Position numbers and translations under genes: made by a program
The notes under the pieces: generated by a model
Seen by the model: the letters and a program-made list of their open reading frames with translations, nothing else
What the model was told of the DNA's origin: nothing
Databases searched by the model: none
Shown here: positions 34,555-48,520 of the stretch, in pieces
Position numbering within the stretch: position 1 is the first letter of the stretch
Layout: each line of letters starts with the position of its first letter
Source of the DNA: Paraescarpia echinospica
Lineage: Eukaryota > Annelida > Polychaeta > Sabellida > Siboglinidae
Reading direction: 5' to 3'
DNA length: 64,000 nucleotides
Assembly (NCBI GenBank): GCA_020002185.1
Contig: CM034531.1
Span: forward strand, 89,899,121 to 89,963,120

Positions 34555-34705
34555 GCTGCAGTGTGGTGCCTGGCGGAGCAAAAGATCAGCGAGGTTAATC
34601 GAGCGGCCTAGTTTAAGCGGCTCGCTGCAGTGCGGTGTCTGGCGGAGTAGGAGATCAGCGAGGTTAATCGGGTGGCCTAGTTTACACGACTCACTGCCGA
34701 ATAGG
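34555..34705. repeat. GC-rich tandem duplication, unit about 70 bp
   Basis: GCTGCAGTG.GGTG.CTGGCGGAG, AGATCAGCGAGGTTAATCG and GGCCTAGTTTA occur twice. This begins a GC-richer stretch that runs to the assembly gap. Confidence 0.85.
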
Positions 34706-35500
34706 ATATCGTATGACGGTATGTGGCTGTGTATTAAGTCTGCGCGGCGCGGTTTAACGATGCTGGAGAATTGTTATGGTTTGTGAGCGGTGGGCGAAAT
34801 GCGGCGCGCGATATAAAATAATAAATAAAGAGTGCAGTGTTATGACGCGCTGGAGTCTGTGCGGCGCAGGCAGTGATTGTTGTTTTTCTTCGTGGCTGGT
34901 ATTCGCTGTCAGAATAAGCTGGCCGTATGCAAGGATGCGCGATGAATGTGTTTGAGCATTAAGCGAGCATAAAGTTGGCTGGTTCTACGTGGAGCGTTGT
35001 TATGACGCGGGATTATTAGTGTGTGGAAACAGTTCTGCGCGGCGCTTTTAATAACACTGCTGGATTATTGTGTAGCGGTGGTAACAGCTGTTACTTGTAT
35101 TTGGAATAAGCTGCGCAAAGATTGAACATAAGAAAGGAAAACGGTGAGATAATATTTTTATTGTTGATCATCGTCGTCCCTGAGATAACGCGCTGGGACG
35201 GGCCCGAAGCCGCGTCGCTCATGCGCGTCACTTGGGATGGTGTAACGGGGCTGCTGGCTACCAAAAGTCCGTGCACGGCCTCGTCCATGTAGAAACAGAG
35301 TGGTGGCGGTGGTGGTGTACGAGTAAGTTTGGTCCGTTTCGCCATCACGGTCCGGATCCAGTATTGTCGGTGGCCTCGAGCGGCGTATGCCGATGACACG
35401 GGCGGTGGGAAGATTTATTGGCGGCTCAGTCCAGACGACACGCCGTGCGGGAACGCTTTCGTCGGGTCGACAGCTGGTGGAGAGGGCGAGCCTTGGTGGC
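34706..35500. other. GC-rich stretch before the gap, unassigned
   Basis: Composition differs from the AT-rich surroundings (words such as GCGCGGCGCGGTTTAA and TGTTATGACGCG recur). A minus-strand ORF at 35399-35091 (102 codons) has no recognisable domain. It could be the edge of an unrecognised repeat or mobile element whose body lies in the gap. Confidence 0.35.
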
Positions 35501-36500
35501 NNNNNNNNNNNNNNNNNNNNNNNNNNNNNNNNNNNNNNNNNNNNNNNNNNNNNNNNNNNNNNNNNNNNNNNNNNNNNNNNNNNNNNNNNNNNNNNNNNNN
35601 NNNNNNNNNNNNNNNNNNNNNNNNNNNNNNNNNNNNNNNNNNNNNNNNNNNNNNNNNNNNNNNNNNNNNNNNNNNNNNNNNNNNNNNNNNNNNNNNNNNN
35701 NNNNNNNNNNNNNNNNNNNNNNNNNNNNNNNNNNNNNNNNNNNNNNNNNNNNNNNNNNNNNNNNNNNNNNNNNNNNNNNNNNNNNNNNNNNNNNNNNNNN
35801 NNNNNNNNNNNNNNNNNNNNNNNNNNNNNNNNNNNNNNNNNNNNNNNNNNNNNNNNNNNNNNNNNNNNNNNNNNNNNNNNNNNNNNNNNNNNNNNNNNNN
35901 NNNNNNNNNNNNNNNNNNNNNNNNNNNNNNNNNNNNNNNNNNNNNNNNNNNNNNNNNNNNNNNNNNNNNNNNNNNNNNNNNNNNNNNNNNNNNNNNNNNN
36001 NNNNNNNNNNNNNNNNNNNNNNNNNNNNNNNNNNNNNNNNNNNNNNNNNNNNNNNNNNNNNNNNNNNNNNNNNNNNNNNNNNNNNNNNNNNNNNNNNNNN
36101 NNNNNNNNNNNNNNNNNNNNNNNNNNNNNNNNNNNNNNNNNNNNNNNNNNNNNNNNNNNNNNNNNNNNNNNNNNNNNNNNNNNNNNNNNNNNNNNNNNNN
36201 NNNNNNNNNNNNNNNNNNNNNNNNNNNNNNNNNNNNNNNNNNNNNNNNNNNNNNNNNNNNNNNNNNNNNNNNNNNNNNNNNNNNNNNNNNNNNNNNNNNN
36301 NNNNNNNNNNNNNNNNNNNNNNNNNNNNNNNNNNNNNNNNNNNNNNNNNNNNNNNNNNNNNNNNNNNNNNNNNNNNNNNNNNNNNNNNNNNNNNNNNNNN
36401 NNNNNNNNNNNNNNNNNNNNNNNNNNNNNNNNNNNNNNNNNNNNNNNNNNNNNNNNNNNNNNNNNNNNNNNNNNNNNNNNNNNNNNNNNNNNNNNNNNNN
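35501..36500. other. Assembly gap, exactly 1000 N
   Basis: One thousand consecutive N, presumably a placeholder of fixed size. Any frame reading through it is meaningless. Confidence 0.99.
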
Positions 36501-36506
36501 GGCGGG

Positions 36507-36602
<96 letters not shown>

Positions 36603-36815
36603 CTGTTTTTTTACTGCCACCACCACCACCACCACTATTTGTTGTATTCTCCCTCTCCCTCCCTCCCTCCTCCTCCTACTCGCTCTCTCTCTTTTTCTCT
36701 TCCACTCTCTCTCTCTCTCTGTCTCTCTCTCTCTATTTCTCTCTCTCTTCCCCCCTCTCTCTCGCTGTCTCTGTTCCCTCTCTCATTCCCTCACTCCCTC
36801 ACGGAGGAGATAGGA
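36501..36815. repeat. (GGCA)n tetranucleotide run, then CT-rich low complexity
   Basis: About 100 bases of pure GGCA/CAGG from 36503 to 36603 border the gap. A CCA run and CT-rich tracts follow to about 36800. The tetranucleotide probably caused the gap. Confidence 0.97.
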
Positions 36816-36905
36816 ACTACTACCAAAATGAGCCCAATGTTAGCGTAGACCTCGACACACGGACGAGATAGGACCTACTACCAAAGTGAGCCCAATGTTA
36901 GCGGT
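36805..36905 (+). repeat. Two tandem copies of a 60-70 base unit
   Basis: GAGATAGGA.CTACTACCAAA.TGAGCCCAATGTTAGCG occurs at about 36807 and 36865. Confidence 0.85.
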
Positions 36906-36942
36906 TTTGTATAGATTACTGTTTGCTTTTATCGATGTCCTA

Positions 36943-37000
36943 GTGGGAATGGTGATATTATTAGTTATATCCAGCGTCGTCTGCGATCGTGACCAACATT
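36943..37000 (+). pseudogene. Signal-peptide-like exon candidate, doubtful
   Basis: After CCTAG (36942) the frame reads MVILLVISSVVC followed by DRDQH, then a possible phase-1 donor T|GTCTGA. Length and hydrophobic profile resemble the signal exons at 11782, 24256 and 39041, but the acceptor phase differs from theirs (phase 1 instead of 0) and the polypyrimidine tract is poor. The flank to 37160 aligns with the region before the orphan exon. Best read as a decayed family signal exon. Confidence 0.25.
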
Positions 37001-37017
37001 GTCTGATATTACAGTTA

Positions 37018-38980
37018 CAAGCATTCTAAAACTAGAAATAGGCCGGAACTTCAGCTACTGATTTGCTGTGACGCATAGCTACTTGAGTTCAACGATAAAC
37101 CAGTTTCTGAGGCAGCCGTTGATGAGCTGGCATCTCAAGAGGTTCCTCAAGCCTCGGGACGGAATGGCCTTGAAGCCTGACAAGAGTGTCTGCTTGAAGA
37201 GAGTATTTAAACGCCCTACAGCGTCGCACCGATACAAATAGGTTACGGACATGTTGAGACACACGCACACATACAACACGCACATACAACACGCACACGC
37301 GCACGCACACACACACACATACACACATACACGGACATTGTTGAGATATTGCCTAACAAAACAGCATGGTCTTATAAAATAAGAAACAATGTCGTTGTTC
37401 TCATTGCTTTAATAACAAGTAATAGTTTCATTTTCTCCAAAACACTCTGTGACCTTGTATATGGCATACAATGACCCTGAGAATGGAATAAAAATGTTTT
37501 ACTGCTGTAACTGTATTAGTCTGATCGAATAGTTCTAAATCGTGCAATAAAGTCACCGCTTCATCGCTTCTACGATGGTGCGAACTATATCGACCGCCAT
37601 GTTGTTACGTTTGTCACGAGATTGGGAAACGGCAAATTGGCAAACATTCGACTCTGGCGACACGGCACTGTTCGTCGCAGCTGTCAAAGCCGTCGAGCGG
37701 CATCGACATGATACACAATTGAAAACACGTCGAGTACACCTTCAAACACCGTCCTTCGCACTTCACGTCTCTTTGTAAATCTGAAACGTGTCAGACACGT
37801 CGTGATATTACTGTGTTACCAGTCGGCACGAACATGTCAAATCGTCTGTTTAATTGATACATATGTATGAATGTGCATATGTTTATTAATGTACACTTGC
37901 ACGCCGTTGTTTTATTTATAGATGCATTAAGTGGAGAAGAGATTCTGTTTAATGATTGATTTTCCTTATTAGCAAATTATATAGCGAAGGGGTTCTCTGT
38001 TTGCAAATCTGCCTCAAATTATGTTTCAATTTCATTCCATTTGCAACATTCGGCGTAATCTTGAAGATCCCACTCGAAGTCTTAACACCCGTCACAATCA
38101 GTTTCAGCCGCGATGTTAAACATTAATATGTCGTCCTAGCTCAGTTACCCCGGCGTTTCAACGTGAGAAAACACAACTATTCATATCTATGTTAAAGCCT
38201 CCTCTAGATTAAAGATACTACACGGTGCCAAAGGATAGCTACATTATTAACGTTACTATATAATGCCACGATGGTGTGTGTTACTTGACAACCGTGCTAA
38301 AAATAGCAATCGCTCACCCAGCCGGCTACCGTTGAATGTTGATGCAACATGCGATAGGCAGCGCTGACGTTCCGTTTCCGCCCCATCCCATCGGGGTTCC
38401 CGGGCGAACTTAAGAAACCGACTAATTCTACGAACCACCCTAATGGATCCGCTATCACGTGTTCATAATTTCAGTGCCCTACATGTATGCGAAACTGGTT
38501 GCGATATGTTCGGGCAAGCAGACCGACAGACTCCCATCCAATGCACATTGGATTAGATAAACAAAAAGTGGGTACCTATATTATGATCAGTGACATAATT
38601 AAATTTGATAATGAATAACATTACGTTAAAGTACAAGTTATCTGATTAGCCTATTTCTAAACGAATTCTGTCACAGACTCGCAGTTTGTTGGCTGATTTA
38701 ATCAAAACTACACAACACATATGCCTCGTTGAGCTAGTTTGTTTTATGGAATACTAGTTGGCATGGTGGATATTTCGCGAAGTCATTAAAAGACAAGATG
38801 AACGATTTTTTTTAATTGAGGCATGATCTTCCAATATACAAATAGTAATTAATATAATGAACTAATCATTTAGTAAACCCACAGAACAAAGTAACCGCTA
38901 ATTTAGTCACGTTTATTATTTTACTTTTATTTGTTTTATGTAGCATTGTACATTAATACAACTCATTGTAGAAATCATAC
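37018..38980. other. No confident gene; expected site of a missing last exon (minus strand)
   Basis: It contains a CA-type microsatellite (about 37260-37335). I searched the minus strand for the eight-Cys last exon that should follow the exons at 39664 and 39041 and did not find it. Confidence 0.4.
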
Positions 38981-39692
38981 CTGGTATATGAAGTGGGGCA
39001 GCCCAAATGGTGACGAAACTCGCCAAAATAAGAAACGCAACCTATAACAATATAACACTTATTATAAACACATCAACACGACACAGGAGTTGTGTACAAT
39101 TAGTTGGAGGAACATGATTACATTTGAACAACAATAGTTTGCATGAATTGCACGACTTTGTAGACATTGCCTTCGTAACTTTAGCAACAACATTTCGTTG
39201 ACATATTTGACACATAATTTGTCCACATAAAAATATGTACCAATTGATAGGCTAAATTTACAACTCTATTAAAATAACATACTATATTATCAAAACCCAC
39301 ATGTATGCGCGCACGCATGCGCGTTCACACACATTTTGACTAATTCAATACTTTTTGTAACAATTTAATAAACAGTATATTTCACATAACATATCCAGCA
39401 CTCACACTATCAGTAGATAATAATGATCAATGTGCACTTCAATTTATTTTGTTTTTAAGGCCCCTAAGTGTTTACGTTTAGTATTATTTATTATTTATTT
39501 CCTTAGCTTACAAATAACAATCACGACCATTCATAGCTAACACAATCCACATGGGCTACTCTCACTTGGTCTTGAAGTTTGTAAATTAATGTATTCATAT
39601 GTGCAAATATATATAAAACAAACATTTCGCACAACGTTTGGTAACTCACCACATATATCTTCATCTTGAATGTTGATGTCATTGTGTGCAAC
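38981..39692 (-). CDS. Minus-strand peptide-family gene, first two coding exons only
   Basis: Reading leftwards, a GTTGCAG acceptor gives a 5'UTR stretch from 39692. The coding micro-exon is 39664-39650 (ATG plus four codons, MKIYV, donor GTGAGT). The signal exon is 39041-38981 (TATAG acceptor; AFLILASFVTIW then AAPLHIP, donor GTATGA). That exon is 61 bases with phase 0 start and phase 1 end, identical in length and phase to the exon at 11782-11842. The likely signal cleavage is near the Ala-Ala. No cysteine exon is visible down to 36501. It may lie in the gap, beyond it, or be lost, or this gene may encode a different mature peptide. Inferred to be a secreted peptide of the same family by exon architecture alone. 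Confidence 0.6.
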
Positions 39693-40220
39693 CTGCAACA
39701 CAATTACACCATAGTTGACACGAACGACTTTGCAATCGTATTAATCTAGCAATAATGTTCTTGTCAGCAATCCATCTCCATGCAACAAAAACGAAGGTGA
39801 AATATATATTTACGTTCTTTTCCATAACCAGTCATACCAATGAAGTCCATGGTTGCAATGAATAGTTCAATTTAGAGTATTAAAATGTAAGCAGAACTAA
39901 AGACCTACCTGAGAAGATGAATATAATATTGGAAATGTCGCAGAAACCACACGGCATTTGAACACACTTGTTCGAAGTGTGTATGTTCTTAGCGTCGGCT
40001 TCCAAAATATCCTTCTGAGAGCGACGTGTTGTGCGGTCTGCAATCTCATCGACAGTTTCGATGACATACAAGTGGCAACTCCTGTTATCGTACTATGCTA
40101 TTCCGATTGCCAAATCCTTGACTCCACATAAGACAACATCCAATTCTAGTGATTGGAATGCTACGTGACAAGGAACTTATTACTTCAGCGAAGTGATTGT
40201 TTCGTATGTGAGCGTACCTT
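39693..40220. other. No confident gene
   Basis: A minus-strand ORF of 63 codons (40071-39880) ends at a good-looking donor (CTCAG|GTAGGT), so a 5' non-coding exon of the minus-strand gene is possible here. No domain is seen. Confidence 0.3.
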
Positions 40221-40224
40221 CTGT

Positions 40225-40960
40225 TGGAGCTGAATAATAAATAATAATAAAACACATTTTTACAGCGCCATATATCCGGATAAAATATGCTCAAAGGCGC
40301 TGACATTAACACAATATAAGGTGAAATACATTAAATGAGCTAAACATATTAAATGGAAAGATCAAAGACAATTGTTTGATTTAACAGTAGCACATAAAAG
40401 TTATATAAAATATAAGTTACATAAATTCGATTAAATTATAGTATAGTATATTATAAATATAAACAAAGAATAATTTTAATGAATTAACGAGTTAATACGT
40501 AAAATAAATAATATGCTAAAATAAATAAAATAAATTTATAAGTTAATTAAAAATAAAATGCGTCATGATTACAAATATCGAATGACCAGATTACTGAAAT
40601 TTCACTGGTGCGAACTGCAAAGTTCCTTGAAAGTGTGCTGGAATAACTATGTCTTTAACAGTTACTTATATGTGGCAACACAGTCTGCATGCCTGACTGC
40701 GTGAGGCAGGACATTCCAAAGTATCGGCTCAGCCACCGAGAAGCACGACAGCCGCAATTTTCTAGGTGATGTCTTGGAACTACTAGAAGGTCTTGTTCAG
40801 CCGATCGAAGAGATCTGGTCGGCGTGTAGGCTGTCACGAGCGATGATATGTAAGCAGGGCCGAGATGGTGCACAGCACGATATACAAGCAGTAACATTTT
40901 AAATTCAATCCGCTGGCGTACAGGTCTTAGGTGTTGTTTCTCCATACAGTCCGTTCTGGG
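40225..40960 (-). mobile_element. LINE C-terminal fragment (L2/CR1-like)
   Basis: The minus strand encodes RPVRQRIEFKMLLLVYRAVHHLGPAYIS, TRSLRSAEQDLLVVPR and a decayed remainder. This is the typical region after the reverse transcriptase of an L2/CR1-like family. The left part (AATAATAATAAAACA, ACAGCGCC and GCTCAAAGGCGCTGAC words) looks like its 3' tail. Confidence 0.75.
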
Positions 40961-41129
40961 GCTAACCTAGGAGTTGTGCAGTGCGCATTGCAAAGGGTGC
41001 GTGGAACTGAATTTCAAAACTAATTTTAAAAGCAAAATAAAACAAATAATTATATAAAATAAGTGCAATAATTTGTGCAGATTAAAACACAGTCTCTGTC
41101 TTTATCTATCGTCAAGTAAGGTTGGCTGG

Positions 41130-43650
41130 AGCAACAAGGTGGATGGTACTCAGAGCTTGTAGGAATGGGTGTAGTGTGGGTAGGCTTATTATTTATGGGG
41201 GGAGTAGATTCCAAGCTCTTATAACTCTATGATATAATGAGTATGCATATGTATGTATGCATGCATTTGTATGTATTTGTTTGGATCGCTGTTTTGTGTA
41301 CGGGAGCATGGGGCTATAAGATGTTGTGGTAGGGTAATGTTCAGGAGATTGTGTTTTATTTTGTAGAAGAAGGTAAGTTGGTGTTGTAATCGTCTTATTT
41401 CTAGTCCGCCAACCAAGTTTGCTTAAGAGGCTGGCTACACTTGTGTGGCGGTGGTCATTTAAAGTAAATCTAGCTGCGCTTCTTTGAATTTGTTCGAAGG
41501 TATCAATGTTAGTTTGTGTATAGAGATTCCAGGCTACATCTCCGTACTCTAGTTTTGGCCTTACTAATAGGCTGTTTCCGTAACTTTAGATGTTGCAGGG
41601 CGGAGAGAGCGTTTAAGGAGACCAAGTGTTCTAGCGGACTGAGATGCAATGGTGTTAACATGCTTTGTCCACGAATCTATTGTGATGCCAAGTAAGGGTG
41701 TGAATCGACTTGGGAAACTGGTTGGTTTGAGGTGGTGTAGGTGAAGTTGCTTGGTTTGCATTTATGGATAATTCTGAGAAGTTGACACTTTGATATATTG
41801 AAGTTATTTTGCCATTTCACTGTCCAGTCGACTAGTTTGTTTAGGTCTGTTTGTAGGATGTTATGGTCTGCAGGTGTTTGATTTTCTCTATATAGGATCG
41901 CATCGTCGGCAAAGAGTCTGATATTTGAGTTTATTGAATTGGTGATGTCATATATGAAAAGGACAGGGCCAAGTACTAAGCCTTGGAGTACGCCGGAGAT
42001 TACACTTACTGATACAATCTGCATGCGGTTTGATAGAAAAGACTTAATCCGTTGTAGTGTGTGATCTGTGATACCATAGTAGTTTAATTTATTGAGTAAT
42101 CGCTTGTGGGAACCTTGTCGAAAGCTTTGGAGAAATCGAGGAGGATGACGTATGTTTGTTTCTGGTCGTTCACAGAGGAAGTCCAGTCATGGACTGCTTT
42201 CACAAGCTGTGTTTGTCAGGATAGTCCAGTTCGGAATCCATGCTGGTGATGGAGGATAACGTTGTTAGCACTGAGGTGTTTCCACATGTGGCTAAGAACG
42301 ATATGCTCCATCACCTTGCACAGAATGCATGTCAGGGAAATTGGTCTATAATTAACAGGATGGCTCTTGCTGCCTTTCTTGTATATTGGAGTGACAAGAG
42401 CTGTGGTCCAGGCTTGTGGGAGCTTGCTGGAGGTGTATGATTGCTGGAATAAGTGTTGTATTATTGTGGATATTTCTCTGGCAGTCTCCTTTAATACTTT
42501 TGCTGGGATTTCATCTGGTCCTGATGCTTTGTTTGGTTTTAGAGCTTCGAGCTGTTTTATTATGCCATTTATTCCGATATTAAGAGTTTGGATTGAAGGG
42601 AACGGTGATGGGCCTTTACGTGGGATAGGAAGTTGTTCATTGATGAAAACTGATTAGAAATGGTCATTTAGTGTGTTTGCTTTGTCGTTATTAGTTGTTT
42701 GCATCTTGCCATTTGCTCTTAGTGTTGGGATGCCAAGGTTTGATGTTTTTGTTTGTTTAATGAAGGACCAAAATCGTTTATGGTTTGTGACTTTCGCCTA
42801 TAATGTTATTGATGTATCTGTTGTAGGATTTGGTTATTTCTTTGTTCTTTTCTTAGGTTCTTGAAGTGTTCCCAGTGTTTATGTTTCTTTGTTTTCTTAG
42901 CATTAGTTTTTGTCCCGTTTTCTTTGTAGTCTGATTATGTTCTTTGTGTTCCATGGTAAATGCGGTTTTGATTTTGTTATGCGGCTGGGGATAGATTATT
43001 CTATCCGTTTAGTTTAGGTTTGGTGAAAGAAGTTACAATTTGTATCAATGTCTAGATTATCAGGAGGTCGGGCAAAGTACTTTGAGCATGAAGGGTACAG
43101 TTTGATTTGAGGGCTACCCAGTTAGCAGACTTATAGTTGTACACTGTGTGTGGAGGTGTTGTTTTCTTCACGGGGTTCATATTAATGAGAAAGTGAACAG
43201 CTTCGTGATCGCTCATGCCTGTCACTGTGTTTACGCTTAAGATAAGGGCGGGGTTTGATGTAAGTACACAGTCAAGGATATTTCCAGAGTCTAGGAGGGT
43301 CAGTTCATTTACCATATTTGTTAAACCATATTCACTGACTATTTCAAGTAGTTTGTTGTATTTTGTTGCTGTGTGCTGGTTTGTTGTACAGAGTTTAGTT
43401 TGTGTGAGAAAAGAATACGTGGGGATGCTTGAACCAAGTTTTGTTTCCACTAGGATGAACATGTCAGGGTTTGTAGAATTTATTGTTGCCTGAAGTTGGG
43501 ATACTTTGGCGGTGCTCTTGACACTGTTGCAGTTGATCAGCATGGCTTTTAGTTTAGATTTTGTTTTAGCGTTTGCTCGGTCGGGGGTAGATGTATTTGC
43601 TGGATTAGGTGCAAATGTAGGGATTTGGTCATTGTGATTTTAACAATAAA
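41130..43650 (-). mobile_element. Older non-LTR retrotransposon, many frameshifts
   Basis: Right to left: endonuclease N-terminus (NCNSVKSTAKVSQLQATIN, PDMFILVETKLGSSIP, about 43543-43370) and its C-terminal half to 43052; then a decayed linker; reverse transcriptase with GVLQGLVLGPVLFIYDITNSI and LFADDAILYR (42024-41677), then TKHVNTIASQSARTLGLLKRSLRPAT and C-terminal QHQLTFFYKIKHNLLNITLP. The catalytic DD is kept, but stops and frameshifts break every ORF. This family differs from the AAGATTTAAC-tailed one. Both ends are present, so the copy was once near full length. Confidence 0.85.
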
Positions 43651-43734
43651 CGTATGAGAATAAAACAAGGATGCACGACACCTGACGCATGCGCACTGAC
43701 CCTACTCAGGCAACCAGTGAAGACGGTACAGAAC

Positions 43735-45830
<2,096 letters not shown>

Positions 45831-45879
45831 GCATACTGAGTTATTATGTGAAAATGGAGGCAGGGCTTTTTGAAGGATT

Positions 45880-47235
45880 CTCAACATGTACGTAATCGGC
45901 TATATATCTACAAATTATAGGGCTACACGATAACATTTTGTGTCAGCATATGGGGAAAAACAAGTCACGTATATGCAACAAATGTTAGATCAACGCTATA
46001 GATATAATTGAAATGAAAGCACAACACATACCAAATTATATTTAAATTTTAGTTAGATTTCGTGACCGAATGTGTACAATAGTTCAAAACAATTACTTAC
46101 ATACATGGCACATGGCAACTACATAGCTAATTGTTATTTCAAAATGTTCGGAAAGGTAAGATACGAATTTGTAGTTAATATGAATGCCAATATTGCATAC
46201 CTATTTAAAAAAGTGACCGAAGGTGTACACCAGTTCACATAATTACTTACACACGTGGCGCATGACAATTGTTTTATCTCGCAACAATCCCAATTCTTTT
46301 TCAATTAAAATACCATTGGTTTATCAGACAACGAATGAAATATGTTGCACATATGATGGGAGCGCGGGTAGTCTAGTGGTTAGCACACCCCCCTGGCATG
46401 CCAGCGTTCTCAGTTCGAAACCCGGATTTGGTGTAAAAACCTGGCTCTCAACATTGGGGACTGTGTGTCCCTCGTGACTCGAAGATCACGGTAATGTCAG
46501 TCCCGTCTCAATTTGGTACATAAAAGAACTATTGAGGAAGACAAGCACACTGGCTGTGACCACCCTCAGTGCCAGCATATAAACGTCGGTTTGGCGATAA
46601 TGTTCTGAAAAAGTTGAATGAGACCTCATAGAACCATTACACTGTAACCACAATAATACAGATTAGTTAGTTAATAGAACGTTGCCGAGCGCAGGAAACA
46701 ACTAGAACTAGAACGAGAATACAAAGCCAAAACACAAAACCTACTCCCTTAGTTTTCATAACCACCGTACTTAAATACAATAGGTTATATATCTACTAAT
46801 TACAGGGCTGCATAGCTAGTGTTGGCATCAAAATGTTTCGAAAGATAACATACATATTTGTAATTAATGTAGATGTCAATATTACAGACCTTCTTGAACG
46901 AAAAGTACAACGTAGGCTCATATATTTTAGTTTGGTTTAGTAACCAAAGTTGTACAATAGTTCAGATGCATTACTTACACACATGGCGCGTGATTATTAT
47001 GTTTTTATCTCACAACAATCGCAGTTCATTTCCAAATTAAACAGCATTACTTTGTCAGAAAAATAATATATTGCATACATAACCAAAACAGTAACATTAC
47101 CTAACACACAATCGGTTATATGTCTACTAATTACAGGGCTGCGTATGCAAATTGTGTGTCGTTATGTTAGATATAGTACGTTACATATTCGTAGTAAGTA
47201 TTCATATCAATATTTTATACGTAACTGTAAGTAAA
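45880..47235. repeat. Degenerate tandem repeat array, forward units
   Basis: A unit of several hundred bases recurs at about 45890, 46115, 46780 and 47110. It carries CGG(C/T)TATAT.TCTAC.AATTA.AGGGCT, AAAATGTT(C/T)(C/G)(G/A)AAAG.TAA.ATAC, GTACA(A/C).AGTTCA and TTACTTACA.AC.TGGC.CATG. Spacing varies because of indels and a SINE insertion (46358). No gene is seen. Confidence 0.65.
46358..46620 (+). repeat. tRNA-derived SINE
   Basis: The head 46358-46435 has a box A (TAGTCTAGTGG, 46369-46379) and box B (AGTTCGAAACC, 46412-46422) at tRNA-like spacing, preceded by GGGAGCGCG. The unrelated tail (GGCTCTCAACATTGGGGACTG, CCCGTCTCAATTTGG, AGCACACTGGCTGTGACC) extends to about 46620. No 3' acceptor-stem match is seen, so it is a SINE and not a tRNA gene. 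Confidence 0.7.
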
Positions 47236-47815
47236 GCAGATATTAGCCACCAGATAATAAACACCTGCAAGCGCGGCAAAATTGTTGTTCATCTACTCAA
47301 ATCTTCTCATGAAAAGACAATGTAAGTGTACTGTACCACATGCTGATGTAACTAGTCAAGCAGGGCTTGTGTTATTATCTTAAACAAATATTCATATTCT
47401 TTTTTACTCCTTTTTTATTCCTTTTATAGTGTAAATTGCAACATAACTTAGTCAAGAACTTTGGACAAGAACAGCTACTGTGTCACAACGACGTTTTACT
47501 GTTGTCCGTGATATCATCTTAACTCACACTGGAAGGAACATATCAGAATATTAAGCATTAAGTAGATGTGACATGTAGGTGAGTAGGCTTGGAAAAATAA
47601 AACTGGAAAACAGTCCAGAAACATGCATATAGTGAAGCGTATCTTTCTGAAGCCAAATAGAGCAACTAGAGAATCTCGCCCGCAGAGCCTATCTACGGTG
47701 TGACAGATAAGGTGTAGTGATAGTGTTTTCGTTTTGCAAGCAATTTAATACCTTGTTTGTTAGACAATATAGTGTTATTTTATTTGGAAAATTTGGAAAT
47801 TAAGGGGTTATATTT
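47236..47815. other. Spacer between forward and inverted repeat units
   Basis: No gene recognised. Lies at the centre of the large inverted arrangement. Confidence 0.4.
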
Positions 47816-47819
47816 CGAG

Positions 47820-48295
47820 ATTAAAACAATTGTCATGTGACATGAATGAAAGTAATGATTTGAATTATTGTACACCTTCGGTTACGAACCCAAACTAAAA
47901 CATTAATATCTGGTGGCATTATGTGTGCTCTACTTTCAAGTATGTTTATAATATTGACACGCATTCTTACCACAAATACGTCACGTTCTATATCTATCAG
48001 TGTGATATAAAATTAGATATGTAACCCTGCAATTAGTAAACATACAGGTGGGCAGTTCTAAAAACTATTGGGGTAGTATTGGTGTTTTGTTTGTATATGC
48101 ATTACATTACATTCTTTGATAGACATGATAGTATTGTTTTATTTTGAAATTAACTGGAATTCTTATGAGGTAAAATATTTGTTAACCACCAGATGTGTTG
48201 ATGCCAACATTAGCTATGACTGTCGCTCAGTAATTAGTAGCTATAATAGCCGACTGTTTTGGCTGAAGGTGGTTATGAAAAATAAGGGGTAGGGT
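47820..48295. repeat. Inverted copies of the 45.9-47.2 kb repeat unit
   Basis: The reverse complement of about 48195-48260 (AGCTACTAATTACTGAGCGACA, CATAGCTAATGTTGGCATCAAC) matches 46795-46835. GTGTACAATAATTC, the complement of about 47860-47873, matches the GTACAATAGTTC words of the forward units. Confidence 0.6.
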
Positions 48296-48304
48296 TAGTG
48301 TTTT

Positions 48305-48520
48305 TTTTTGTATGCAATATGTTACAACCGTTGCAGGCCACTTGGCAAGGATTGATGCCGGAAAAATAGGGAAGAGAGCAGAGGCGGAACAGCATAAAGG
48401 ACACAGAAAAAGGGGAAGGCCACAGCTGACATGGGAGGACTACGTGAGGAAGGACAAGAGAAGTTCAGGGGAGGATAAAAGATGGAGAGAGGGTGCGATG
48501 GACAGAAAATTATAGAAGGA
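48305..48520 (+). mobile_element. C-terminal fragment of a LINE-type reverse transcriptase
   Basis: The frame 48312-48515 reads GHLARID, then GHRKRGRPQLTWEDYVRKD and RWREGAMDRK. This is the GHxxR...KRGRPxxxWxD signature at the C-terminus of many LINE polymerases. The rest of the element is absent. Confidence 0.75.

Noticed and set aside
35329..36871. ORFs of about 400-490 codons around 35.4-36.8 kb
   Set aside because: They read through the 1000 N and the GGCA repeat and are artefacts.
38475..38560. Short Cys-containing frames on both strands (VCETGC on plus, VCRSAC on minus)
   Set aside because: Only three cysteines each, wrong spacing, poor acceptors and a stop just upstream on the minus strand. 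They do not fit the missing last exon.
38614..38628. ATG AAT AAC ATT AC|GTTAAA on plus, similar to the 15-base first exon
   Set aside because: It would end in the wrong phase with a weak donor, and no signal exon follows on that strand.
39880..40071. Minus-strand 63-codon ORF ending at a good donor
   Set aside because: Joining it to the next acceptor at 39692 puts a stop in frame. At most it is a non-coding 5' exon.
46358..46435. tRNA gene
   Set aside because: Box A and box B are present, but the acceptor stem does not pair and an unrelated tail follows, as in a SINE.
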